A stretch of DNA of 64,000 nucleotides from Site-B1 sp963722665 (GTDB lineage Bacteria > Bacteroidota > Bacteroidia > Flavobacteriales > Flavobacteriaceae). This document shows positions 42,738 to 51,324 of the stretch, piece by piece. The stretch covers positions 129,210 to 193,209 of the forward strand of contig CAVRNW010000013.1 of assembly GCA_963722665.1 (NCBI GenBank), written 5' to 3'. A program made the translations under genes and the position numbers. The notes under the pieces were generated by a model. The model was not told where the DNA came from, searched no databases, and saw only the letters and a program-made list of their open reading frames with translations. Within the stretch, counting starts at the first letter, position 1, and each line of letters starts with the position of its first letter.

Positions 42738-43331
42738 ATGAAAGCATTTATTAAAACTTACGTCATAGCAACAGTACTTTTGGTGGCTTTTACAATACAG
42801 GCTACCGCTCAACAAACAGATAGAAATAAAAAAACGAATACTACAAGAACCCAAACGGTTAAAAAAAGTACACCAAGTAAAAGGATTTCCAGTACCAAGG
42901 TGAATTACAAAAGACCAACTCGAAAAGTAGTATCTGTAAGGAACCTTCCAAACAAAAGGGTGATAACACATAGAGGAAATAACTACTATTATGCAAACAA
43001 TAGATATTATACCTATGCAAGAGGCAGTTATATTGTTATTCCACCACGAATTGGGTTTAGAATACATGTATTACCTCCAAATTATAAAAGAATATACTTT
43101 AACAACTATATCTATTTTTACGCAAGTGGCACATACTATATCCAAATTAATGATGTGTACGAAGTGGTAGAACCGGAAATAGGCACTATAGTCTATGAGT
43201 TACCTGAGGATTATGAAAAAGTAACTATTGATGGGCTCACTTACTACGAGTATGCCAATATCCTCTATGAAAAAGTGCAAATAGATGGGGCTAGAGCTTA
43301 TGAAGTTGTCGGAATTATTGAAATGGAATAA
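42738..43331 (+). CDS. Secreted DUF6515-like protein
   Basis: A 197-residue exported protein with signal peptide (LLVAFTIQATAQ) followed by a basic, threonine- and lysine-rich linker. Residues about 75-140 resemble DUF6515: YYYANNRYYTYARGSYIVIP, PPRIGFRIHVLPPNYKRIYF and YASGTYYIQIN. This domain is found in envelope proteins of Bacteroidota and Proteobacteria and has no established function. The C-terminal part repeats the same pattern (ELPEDYEKVTIDGLTYYEY), suggesting an internal duplication. The gene is monocistronic and follows the exporter's regulator by about 165 bases. Confidence 0.75.
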   Translation: MKAFIKTYVIATVLLVAFTIQATAQQTDRNKKTNTTRTQTVKKSTPSKRISSTKVNYKRPTRKVVSVRNLPNKRVITHRGNNYYYANNRYYTYARGSYIVIPPRIGFRIHVLPPNYKRIYFNNYIYFYASGTYYIQINDVYEVVEPEIGTIVYELPEDYEKVTIDGLTYYEYANILYEKVQIDGARAYEVVGIIEME

Positions 43332-43534
43332 TTTATAAAAACAGTTAGATTGATTGGTTGGTTAGAAGGCGAAAGCGGGTAATTATTGTATAGTTGCTCG
43401 CTTTTGAATTATTTATTCTTTTAAGTAATGGATTGTACTTTACATAATTGTTGAATTGGCTTTGTTGAATAGAATTAGAAATCGTAAATTAGGATGGCTA
43501 ATATATCGTCAAGCTGTTAGCACAAAAGCAGATC

Positions 43535-44458
43535 ATGAAAACATATTCCAGGAGAGACGCGGCAAAATTGATATCCCTAAGTACAGCAAGTTTAGTAATA
43601 GTACCTTCAATAATTTCTTTTAAATCGAATGATATTATGAAACGTAAAATTCCTTCATCCGGTGAACTACTTCCCATTGTTGGTTTAGGCACCTGGCAAA
43701 CGTTTGATGTTGGCAACGATTCCGATAAAAGAAAACCGCTATCAGAAGTCCTTAATAAAATGAATGAACTTGGTGGTGCCATGATCGATAGTTCACCAAT
43801 GTATGGCACTTCTGAAGCCGTAGTAGGTGATCTCACGAGTTCCCTTAAATTAAGTGATAATTTTTTTTATGCCACAAAAGTCTGGACCCAAGGCAAGCAA
43901 CAGGGTATTGATCAAATGCATGCCTCATTTCGTAAAATGAAACGCTCTGTTATGGATCTCATGCAAATTCACAATTTGGTAGATTGGCAAACACATAGTA
44001 AGACTTTAAAAGAATGGAAAGCAGAGGGAAAAATTCGATATTGGGGCTTGACCCATTATACCAATTCTTCACACGAAACTTTAGCAACACTTATAAAAAC
44101 TGAGAAACCCGACTTTGTGCAATTCAATTATTCTATAAGTGAGCGCAATGCAGAAAAACGATTGCTGAACATGGCACAAGATCATGGCGTTGCTGTTATT
44201 ATAAACAGACCATATGATGGAGGTAATTTATTCAGGAAAACACGTGGAAAAACGCTCCCAGATTGGTGTGCAGAGTTAGATATCAATTCCTGGGGACAAT
44301 TCTTCTTAAAATATATTCTGGCACATAAGGCTGTTAATTGTGTGATTCCGGGAACATCAAAACCACATCACGTAACAGATAATTTAAAAGCAGGTTATGG
44401 ACGACTTCCGGATGAAAGGCAGCGTGAAAAGATGCTGGAATTACTTAGGAAACTGTGA
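43535..44458 (+). CDS. Aldo/keto reductase with Tat-like signal
   Basis: NADPH-dependent oxidoreductase of the aldo/keto reductase superfamily, 307 residues. The N-terminus YSRRDAAKLISLSTASLVIV carries a twin-arginine pattern, so export to the periplasm is likely. The barrel holds the catalytic tetrad candidates: Asp and Tyr in DSSPMYG, Lys in ATKVW and His in LMQIHN. The cofactor segment near the end is VIPGTSKPHHVTDNL. An internal ATG at 43637 (MKRKIP) would give a cytosolic form, but the full-length start fits the signal. The substrate is unknown. Confidence 0.85.
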   Translation: MKTYSRRDAAKLISLSTASLVIVPSIISFKSNDIMKRKIPSSGELLPIVGLGTWQTFDVGNDSDKRKPLSEVLNKMNELGGAMIDSSPMYGTSEAVVGDLTSSLKLSDNFFYATKVWTQGKQQGIDQMHASFRKMKRSVMDLMQIHNLVDWQTHSKTLKEWKAEGKIRYWGLTHYTNSSHETLATLIKTEKPDFVQFNYSISERNAEKRLLNMAQDHGVAVIINRPYDGGNLFRKTRGKTLPDWCAELDINSWGQFFLKYILAHKAVNCVIPGTSKPHHVTDNLKAGYGRLPDERQREKMLELLRKL

Positions 44459-44555
44459 GTAGAAAGTAGGAGCTAAAACAATGGTTTTTCATAACTTCAT
44501 TTAATAAATAAATCAATTAAATCACCATTTCTTCTTTAAATAATATTAAAGCCTT

Positions 44556-44563
44556 TACCTTTG
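44556..44563 (+). promoter_or_regulatory. Putative promoter (-7 TACCTTTG) of the SlyD-like gene
   Basis: Exact TAnnTTTG match, 38 bases before the ATG at 44601. No clear -33 TTTG is visible at the usual spacing. Confidence 0.45.
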
Positions 44564-44600
44564 CGCCCAATTATTTTATAAACATTAGAAAATTACATTT

Positions 44601-45029
44601 ATGAGTAAAGTAAAAGCGAATGATACTGTTAAAGTACATTACACAGGAAAATTAAGTAACGGGCAGATTTTTGACAGCTCAGTGGAAAGAGAGCCATTAG
44701 AAGTACAATTAGGAGAAGGAAAACTTATTCCCGGATTCGAAAAAGGACTAATCGATATGGCAATAAAAGAAAAGAAAACCATTACAATAGAAAAGCTGGA
44801 AGCTTATGGCGAGGTAAGTAAAGAGCTTTTTCATAAAGTGCCAAAAACAGAACTTCCTGAGGATGTAAAACCAGAAGTTGGTATGGGATTGGTTGGGTCT
44901 AATGCAGATGGTTCCCAACAGCAATTTAGAATTGCAGATGTACAGGAAGATCATATTATAATTGATGCTAATCATCCGTTGGCCGGACAAGATCTTATAT
45001 TCGAACTTGAATTGGTAGCGATCAATTAA
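44601..45029 (+). CDS. FKBP-type peptidyl-prolyl isomerase, SlyD-like
   Basis: A 142-residue proline isomerase and folding helper. The FKBP core is clear: VHYTGKLSNGQIFDSS, PLEVQLGEGKLIPGFEKGL. The inserted flap (about residues 70-120, LEAYGEVSKELFHKVPKTEL) identifies the SlyD group, which combines isomerase and chaperone activities. The histidine-rich metal-binding tail of E. coli SlyD is absent. There is no signal peptide, so it is cytoplasmic. It has its own promoter candidate and a terminator, so it is a single-gene unit. Confidence 0.9.
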   Translation: MSKVKANDTVKVHYTGKLSNGQIFDSSVEREPLEVQLGEGKLIPGFEKGLIDMAIKEKKTITIEKLEAYGEVSKELFHKVPKTELPEDVKPEVGMGLVGSNADGSQQQFRIADVQEDHIIIDANHPLAGQDLIFELELVAIN

Positions 45030-45050
45030 TCGCATGCCATACAATTTATA

Positions 45051-45083
45051 AAAGTCTATTCCGAAAGGATTAGACTTTTTTTA
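45051..45083 (+). terminator. Rho-independent terminator after the SlyD-like gene
   Basis: AGTCTATTCC and GGATTAGACT pair with one mismatch around a GAAA tetraloop and are followed by seven T residues. Confidence 0.8.
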
Positions 45084-45128
45084 TTTCCTGTTTTCTTAAA
45101 AATTTATTCAAAAAAGTTTCTAGTGACA

Positions 45129-47510
45129 TTAACGTCTTCTCTGACCGGAAAACTCCATAGCTTCTCCTTTTCCGAAGCCATAACTAACACCGAAAGTGAC
45201 AAAGCGTCCGCGTTGGCGTGTATTAAATAAATAAAAGTCCGGTTGAGACGTGGTAGTTTCATCAACTCTTGAAGCAAATAAATCGCGAACACTTACATTT
45301 AGTATAATTCTGCCTTTGAATATTTTTTTTCTTAATCCCATATCAACAAAAACATTTTCTGAAACTACTTGCTGTAATGTTTTATAATCTGAAATATAAT
45401 CTCCTGATATTTCAAAATCAAATTGAGCCGGAAGTTTAAATTTCGATGTTAAACTCGTCGACCATCTATTCCCTTTAAAATCAAAGGAAGCCGATTCATA
45501 AACCCCTTTTCTGTCAAAATAATTAATATTAAAATCTCCGTTTATCGTCAGCCAGTCCAAAGGATTGTATTTCCCATTTAGCTCAAATCCTGTAGTATTG
45601 CTGGTGCCAACATTTTCCGGTCTCGAGATACTCACATTGTCCTCAAAAATAGTGATACGTTCTACAGCATCTGTTGTGTATCTGTTATACAAACTAAAAT
45701 TTAAGGAGCCTTTATCAAATTTATGAATGCTTGTTAACTCATAAGAATCTGTGTATTCCGGTTGAAGATCTGGATTTCCTTCAGAAATACTGAAGTTATT
45801 CCTGAATATTCGAAAACGGATTTAATTGTCTTAATCCAGGTCTGTTGATTCGTTTAGAATATCCAAGTTGCATGGAAAAATTATCAGAAACCTTATACGA
45901 TGTATGAGCACTTGGGAATACATTGGTGTAATCCTGATTGCCGGATTCGTTTGTGGTTTCTAATAAGGTATTAATCTGTGTATTCTCAATTCGAAGTCCG
46001 ATTTTAATTCCCCATTTATCACCTTCATAAGCTCCGGTAGTATAAACGGCCAAAACATTTTGATCCAGATCGAATATATTGGTTAAATCCAAATTATTCA
46101 ACCCAATTCGCCATCAACAAAATCGGTGACTGCAAAATCATTGGATACATTATTTATCTCATATTGCGCACCAGTTTCTAAAGTATAGGTTTCTAAAAAC
46201 GGATGTGTATAATCTAATTTAAAGGTATATTCTTCCAGTTTATAATCGGTTCGTGATTCCTGTTGAAAATCTTGCAAGTCTCCGACAATTGTATTATTAT
46301 CAAATTCAGATGACTGATCTTTACGAAAATACCTTCCTAAAGCACTAAATAATAGCGCTTGATCTTTGTGCCTTTTAAAGTCGGTTTTGTACACCAATTC
46401 GTAACTTATTTTTGGGTTTGTTGCTTCGGTTTTTTCATTACGAATCCATTGATCTGTAATGGAATTGGATGCATCCAAAGCGTCGAAATTAGTTTTAGCC
46501 CATTGATCTTCTACTTCATAGGCATACGAACCGGAAAGTGTGAAAACATTCCTGTCGTTTAAATGATAATCTGTACCAATAAGAATATTACCAAACTTTT
46601 CATCAAACTCACTTTCGCCAATGCTATTAATAGTGGTACCATTAATTAGATCTCTATTAACAGATTCTCGTTCTTCCGGATAGGTTCTTAATCCAAATCC
46701 TAATTGACTGAACAGGTTGAATTTTTCGGTGCGTTTATTGACACTTAAACCAAAACTATTACTGTTAGGAACACCAACATTTAAAGATGCAGAACCGTTT
46801 AATCCCCGCTTTTCAGATTTTTTAATAATTATGTTAATAATTCCTGCAGTTCCCTGCGCATCATATTTAGCTGATGGATTGGTGATTACCTCGATTTGTT
46901 CAATCATATCTGCCGTAATAGTACCAAGAGCATTACCATCGTCAGCAGCTAAAACCGAAGGTTTGCCATTAATTAGTATTTGTACACCCTGACTACCACG
47001 CAAACTAATTTCACCTTCAATATTTACATTTACAGAAGGTACATTGTTTAATACTTCAAGTGCACTTGCTCCTGTAGAACTTAGATCTTTACCTACATTA
47101 AAGATGCGCTTATCCAATTTAAATTCGGTTTGAGACGTTTCGGCACGTACAACAACTTCATCCAAGCCTTCCAGTACCTGATCTAAGATGATGGTCTTTA
47201 AATCAATTTTGCTATTTACTATTTTGTAAGTACTTATAGTTTTCGTGGCATAACCAATAAAACTTATTTCTATGGAAAAGTTTGAAGCCTCTGTATTTAA
47301 TGAAAACGTACCATTTTCAGCGGAAATAGTTCCAGTGATAGGCTTTTTTGAATCTTTGTCAACTAAAGTTACGTTTGCAAATGCAACAGGTTCATTCGTT
47401 TTCCCTTCTAAAACTTTACCAACAAGAGTCACTGTGTCTTGCGCATAAATAGAAGTGGAGCAAAAACTTATTAAAATAAAAATGAGGATGTAAAACCTAT
47501 TTAAAATCAT
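45129..47510 (-). pseudogene. TonB-dependent receptor with OMP_b-brl_3 barrel, two frameshifts
   Basis: Outer-membrane receptor, about 793 residues. After the signal peptide (SFCSTSIYAQ) come a carboxypeptidase-regulatory-like domain (VTLVGKVLEGKTNEPVAFAN), a plug domain (ALEVLNNVPSVNVNIEGEIS to IKKSEKRG) and a large barrel of the OMP_b-brl_3 type ending GVSYGFGKGEAMEFSGQRRR. Near 46100 one base is missing (DGELG-stop, then NNLDLTNIFD), and at 45804 one base is extra (NPFSNIQE-stop becomes NPFSNIRNNFSISEGNPDLQ). No SusD partner is next to it, so it is not a PUL SusC. The ligand is unknown. Confidence 0.85.
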
Positions 47511-47599
47511 AAAAAATGTGTGCTTAAAGAATACGGGCTAATATAACTTTTAGCGGATTGAATTTAAAATTTATTTTGAGATGTTTACGCTTTAGCTTC

Positions 47600-47800
47600 C
47601 AAAAGGAGTTCATGAATCCTGAATGAGATATTTGACTTCGTCTAATCTCATTTTTTCGATTTGGATAAAAGCAGTGCAGAACGTTAAGAGGGCAGAACGA
47701 AAAAAAAATAATTTACCTTTTAAGTGATTACACAGGCAATGAAGCTTGAAGAAAATCTTTTTAGTGCATGGGCAGCTGGCGCTATGGCATATTGCTAATG
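47600..47800. repeat. Repeat block upstream of FG-GAP lipoprotein gene 1
   Basis: Contains ATGAATCCTGAATGAGATA, TCTAATCTCATTTTTTCGAT, AAAAGCAGTGCAGAACGTT and CAGCTGGCGCTATGGCATAT. The same series in the same order stands upstream of the paralogue at 60012 and partly at 49110-49230. It occupies most of the 433-base gap. Confidence 0.6.
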
Positions 47801-47900
47801 TTGGATTAGATATTATGTATTTTTAAGCAGACATTCTGGAAGGAGATTTTTGTCCTACAAAGTATACACACATGGAGCCTAAATTCATCAAAAAATCATG

Positions 47901-47908
47901 TATCTTTA
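47901..47908 (+). promoter_or_regulatory. Putative promoter (TATCTTTA) of FG-GAP lipoprotein gene 1
   Basis: Seven of eight match to TAnnTTTG, 36 bases before the ATG. It is conserved before the duplicated gene (59969-59976). Confidence 0.35.
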
Positions 47909-47943
47909 AGGTTCATTTTTTAAGCTAAAATTACATTCAATCT

Positions 47944-48894
47944 ATGAAATATCTCCCACTTATGTCCTGCCTGCTTGTCGTACTATTCTTTGGTTGCAAT
48001 GAGGTCAAGCCTAAGGGCGAAAAAGAGGTACGTCAATTTGTAAAACAATGGAACGATGACCATACACAAATAATGTCACCTTACCTGGAACGTTACTATA
48101 TGGATGTAGTAACCTATTATGGAAAAGAGCGCACCAGAAACCAAGTGCAGCAAGATAAGAATTTGCTGTTTCAACAATTTCCAGACTATACACAGCGTAT
48201 TTCAAATGACCAGCTTGTCATCACGAAAGAAGCAGGAAGCTATATAGTGAAGTTCGACAAACATGTCAACTACAGTGGAATAGAAGCAGATTACACCTCG
48301 TATCTTTCAGTAATGACTAAAAATGGTGATTTCAAAATACTACGAGAAGACGTTGCAAAAAATGCTAAAGATCTTGATGCTCCCATTTTTCCCGGTGCTC
48401 GCGAAAGTAATGCTATCATCTCTAAAAACAGGCAACTGTTTGGCGATTTTAATGGTGACGGGCTATCAGACTATGCATCTGTGATCTCTCCGGAAATACT
48501 CTACACTACCAATACGGGTGCCCGAAAAAGCGATGAGGTACAATGTAAAGGAGGGTGCAACAGCGTAATCATCTTTAGTAATAAAGACCTAGAAGCCATT
48601 ACAATCAAAGGTGCATACCAATCACAATTAGAAAATCTTAAAGACCTTAATAGCGACGGCGCAGACGAGATTGGTTTTTGGGATATAAAACCTACGACCA
48701 AAAGCCTCTATGTTTTTAATGCATCAAATGGCAGGTTGCTTAGCGAGCCTATTGTAATTAATACCACTGTCCATAAAAACCTCAGCCTTATTGACGTTTT
48801 TAAAAAAACAGGCCCCAATAAAATTACAGTAACATACAGTACTCAAGTTAATGGGAAGTGGGTCTTAAAGAGCGAAGTGATTGCGTTGGACTGA
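47944..48894 (+). CDS. Lipoprotein with FG-GAP-like repeats, copy 1
   Basis: A 316-residue lipoprotein: signal peptide MKYLPLMSCLLVVLFFGC with the lipobox cysteine at residue 18. An N-terminal helical part (KEVRQFVKQWNDDHTQIMSP) resembles NTF2-like domains. The second half holds two aspartate-rich calcium-type loops (FGDFNGDGLSDYASVIS, LKDLNSDGADEIGFWDI) like FG-GAP/VCBS repeats. A surface or periplasmic location is expected; the function is unknown. A close paralogue of the same length lies at 60012-60962 with a similar upstream region, so the locus was duplicated. Confidence 0.8.
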   Translation: MKYLPLMSCLLVVLFFGCNEVKPKGEKEVRQFVKQWNDDHTQIMSPYLERYYMDVVTYYGKERTRNQVQQDKNLLFQQFPDYTQRISNDQLVITKEAGSYIVKFDKHVNYSGIEADYTSYLSVMTKNGDFKILREDVAKNAKDLDAPIFPGARESNAIISKNRQLFGDFNGDGLSDYASVISPEILYTTNTGARKSDEVQCKGGCNSVIIFSNKDLEAITIKGAYQSQLENLKDLNSDGADEIGFWDIKPTTKSLYVFNASNGRLLSEPIVINTTVHKNLSLIDVFKKTGPNKITVTYSTQVNGKWVLKSEVIALD

Positions 48895-49054
48895 GCGGTT
48901 GGAAGTTATTCGCTGGTTTTTATGGGATATTTTATATAATACCATTATAGCTATCATTTCTTTTATAAATAGAATGTGTAGTGGTAAACATCATAATTCT
49001 CCAGTGCGCCATCTGTGTTATAAATAGCTTCATCCACAGGATAAACCTATTTAT

Positions 49055-49230
49055 AAAATGTACTGTTATGTACCGCGTATCGCCTGTCCCGAACTTGATT
49101 CGGGATAACTTGAGCTTTGCTTAAAAGCAGGGCAGAGCATTAAAAAAATAGTCCGGTGGACTATTTTAGTAGGACAAAGCATTGCTTTGGGCCAGATGTA
49201 GCGCAGTTACCAGCTGGCGACTGGCATACT
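49055..49230. repeat. Dispersed intergenic repeat, copy 5a, with hairpin
   Basis: Left module TGTACTGTTATGTACCGCG, then CGCCTGTCCCGAAC and the TTAAAAGCAGGGCAGAGC block. It contains a perfect 10-bp hairpin, AAAATAGTCC / GGACTATTTT with loop GGT (49145-49167), and CCAGCTGGCGACTGGCATAC. It lies in the 535-base gap after the lipoprotein gene. Confidence 0.6.
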
Positions 49231-49284
49231 TCAGTTTCTTTAAAAAATTTATTCTAAAAAGTTTCTTTTACGATGTTAATGACT

Positions 49285-49375
49285 TCGAGCTTTTGCGAGA
49301 TGCATGAGTAGCCCTAAAACAATAAAAACCTAGTGAGTTAACACTTTTTATGCGACTAGCCTGTATAGCATGGTA
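49285..49375. repeat. Dispersed intergenic repeat, copy 5b
   Basis: Middle module: GCCCTAAAACAATAAAAACC, then ACACTTTTTATGCGACTAGC followed by CTGT. This matches the middle of copies 4 and 7. The right end is missing. Confidence 0.5.
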
Positions 49376-49429
49376 AGGATGTTTTGATAACTATTCAAGA
49401 ATATATTCAATTGTGAGAAGATAAGAGTA

Positions 49430-49804
49430 TTACTTTTTTGACTTAAGATTTACCCAAAGGGAAGAACCTAACGCAAATACTGCTATCCATAAAGTAAGCG
49501 TATTCACCAGGTCCGTATCAGGAAGCCATCCGCTAGATTTTTTAACTAAAAAGGCAATGTAACTCGAAGGTAACTTTTTCTCACCTAGCTGCCTAAGAAC
49601 GGAGTAATGCCATTCAGTTAAAAAGCAATAACCCCAACCTTTCCAGATGCCTAATAAAAACCAGGAGATAAATGTAAGCAACAGGGTTATAAGATTCAAT
49701 TTTCGTGTTTTCTGAAATAGCCAACCAAACAAATTAAATAATATCAGTACAGTATGAAACACATAGAAAAAATAATTTGCAAGATGTAAACTTGTGTCTG
49801 TCAT
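49430..49804 (-). CDS. DUF2784-like membrane protein
   Basis: A 124-residue inner-membrane protein with four hydrophobic segments at about residues 8-28, 37-55, 58-75 and 100-118. The central LGIWKGWGYCFLTEWHYSVL stretch and HTVLILFNLFGWLF resemble DUF2784 proteins, a small family without known function. It is transcribed towards the intergenic repeat region and starts 30 bases after the stop of the TesA gene, so the two could form a short operon. Confidence 0.65.
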   Translation of the reverse strand: MTDTSLHLANYFFYVFHTVLILFNLFGWLFQKTRKLNLITLLLTFISWFLLGIWKGWGYCFLTEWHYSVLRQLGEKKLPSSYIAFLVKKSSGWLPDTDLVNTLTLWIAVFALGSSLWVNLKSKK

Positions 49805-49833
49805 TGTAATTAACCAAAAAGTACGAAACTAGA

Positions 49834-50508
49834 TTACTTTAATAAGGGCTCCAAAACAGCCCACACGTTATTGGCGACGATCTTATGTCCTTCTACATTT
49901 GGATGTATACCATCGTCCTGGTTTAACTCTGGGATGCCACCCACATCTTTTAACAGGAACGGAATGATCTCCAAAGCATTCTTTTCGGCCAATTCCTCAA
50001 AAATAGATTTGAATTCCTTAGTATAATCCTGACCAAGGTTAGGAGGGAGCTGCATGCCGGCAAGAATAATAGGAATCTTCGGATATTTTTTTCTTACCAC
50101 ATCAATAATGGCTTGTAAATTCTCGCGGGTTTCGGTCAGTAAAATACCTCGTAAACCGTCATTAGCACCCAATTCAAGTACAAATACATCCACCTTTTGA
50201 TTAAGGACCCAATTTATCCGACCAAGTCCACCTGAAGTGGTTTCACCACTCACGCCCGAATTCACTACGACATAATCGAGGTCCAACGAATCTATTATTG
50301 TTTGAACAACCGCCGGATAGGCATCGTTACTGTCTTCAAGTCCGAAGCCGGCTGTTAAACTATCACCAAAGAACAAAATGGTTTTGGTGGCCGTTTTCGT
50401 TTCAGAGACTTCATCTTCAGCAGTCTCTTGTTGTTCTTGTTGTTTCTTCTTGGAAGCTTCATCACCACATGACACTAGTAAAAGGACTAGAATAAAATAA
50501 CGAAACAT
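49834..50508 (-). CDS. tesA: TesA-type SGNH esterase (lipoprotein)
   Basis: Arylesterase/lysophospholipase of the SGNH hydrolase family. The ATG at 50508 gives a short signal peptide ending in the lipobox LLVSC, so the enzyme is probably a lipoprotein; an upstream ATG at 50550 is less likely. An acidic linker leads to block I FFGDSLTAGFGL (nucleophilic Ser), the block II glycine in VNSGVSGETTSGG, block III LELGANDGLRG (Asn) and block V DGIHPNVEGH with the Asp-His pair. It is divergent from the YbbA/YbbP-type exporter, the same gene association as tesA-ybbA-ybbP in E. coli. Confidence 0.88.
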   Translation of the reverse strand: MFRYFILVLLLVSCGDEASKKKQQEQQETAEDEVSETKTATKTILFFGDSLTAGFGLEDSNDAYPAVVQTIIDSLDLDYVVVNSGVSGETTSGGLGRINWVLNQKVDVFVLELGANDGLRGILLTETRENLQAIIDVVRKKYPKIPIILAGMQLPPNLGQDYTKEFKSIFEELAEKNALEIIPFLLKDVGGIPELNQDDGIHPNVEGHKIVANNVWAVLEPLLK

Positions 50509-50586
50509 TAACAAAATCGGACCTTGCAAGGCATTTATATTTAAAATCATTTACTTAATTTGGCTCTTTTATGTTTATAAAATATT

Positions 50587-51276
50587 ATGTCAAAGATATT
50601 AAAGATTCACGAGCTCGAAAAGACCTATAAAAGTGGTTCAAAAAGCATCACCGTTTTACAGGATATTTCTTTTGAAGTTGAAAAAGGACAGACCTTTTCT
50701 ATTGTAGGGCCATCAGGCAGTGGAAAAACGACCTTACTTGGTTTATGTGCCGGATTGGATTATCCCGATGGTGGTTCAGTAGAACTATGTGGACATAAGT
50801 TGGAAACGCTTAATGAAGATGAACGCGCCAGGTTGCGTAATGACGAAGTCGGATTTATTTTTCAGAATTTCCAGTTATTACCAACCCTTACAGCATTGGA
50901 AAATGTGGTTGTACCCTTAGAATTGCAAGGTGCCAGAGATGCTCAAAAAGTGGGCCTGGAATTGCTGGACAAAGTGGGCTTGTCTGATCGCGTGCATCAT
51001 TATCCGTCTCAATTGTCGGGAGGGGAGCAGCAGCGTGTGGCACTGGCAAGAGCTTTTTCCAACAAACCCAGCATTCTATTTGCAGATGAGCCAACAGGAA
51101 ATCTGGATGAAGAAACAGGCGAAAAAGTGATACAGTTACTTTTCGATCTCAATAAAGAAGCCGGAACAACACTTGTCATTATTTCTCATGATCTGGATCT
51201 GGCGAACAGAACTCAGCAGATTCTCAGGTTAAAAGGCGGCAAGATATTTAGCAACGAACGAACTGCAGTCCTTTGA
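50587..51276 (+). CDS. ybbA: ABC transporter ATP-binding protein (YbbA type)
   Basis: A 229-residue ATPase of the LolD/MacB/YbbA group. Walker A is GPSGSGKTTLL, the Q loop is in IFQNFQLLPTLTALENVVVP, the signature is LSGGEQQR, Walker B is ILFADEP followed by TGNLDEETG, and the H-loop is ISHDLDLA. Divergence from tesA and the following large FtsX-type permease identify it as the YbbA-like component. The E. coli YbbAP exporter is not well understood; a role in exporting hydrophobic compounds is suggested. Confidence 0.88.
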   Translation: MSKILKIHELEKTYKSGSKSITVLQDISFEVEKGQTFSIVGPSGSGKTTLLGLCAGLDYPDGGSVELCGHKLETLNEDERARLRNDEVGFIFQNFQLLPTLTALENVVVPLELQGARDAQKVGLELLDKVGLSDRVHHYPSQLSGGEQQRVALARAFSNKPSILFADEPTGNLDEETGEKVIQLLFDLNKEAGTTLVIISHDLDLANRTQQILRLKGGKIFSNERTAVL

Positions 51277-51324
51277 AATACCAAAAAATCACATACCAAA
51301 GCAGGTACGAACTGGTTATTTAAA

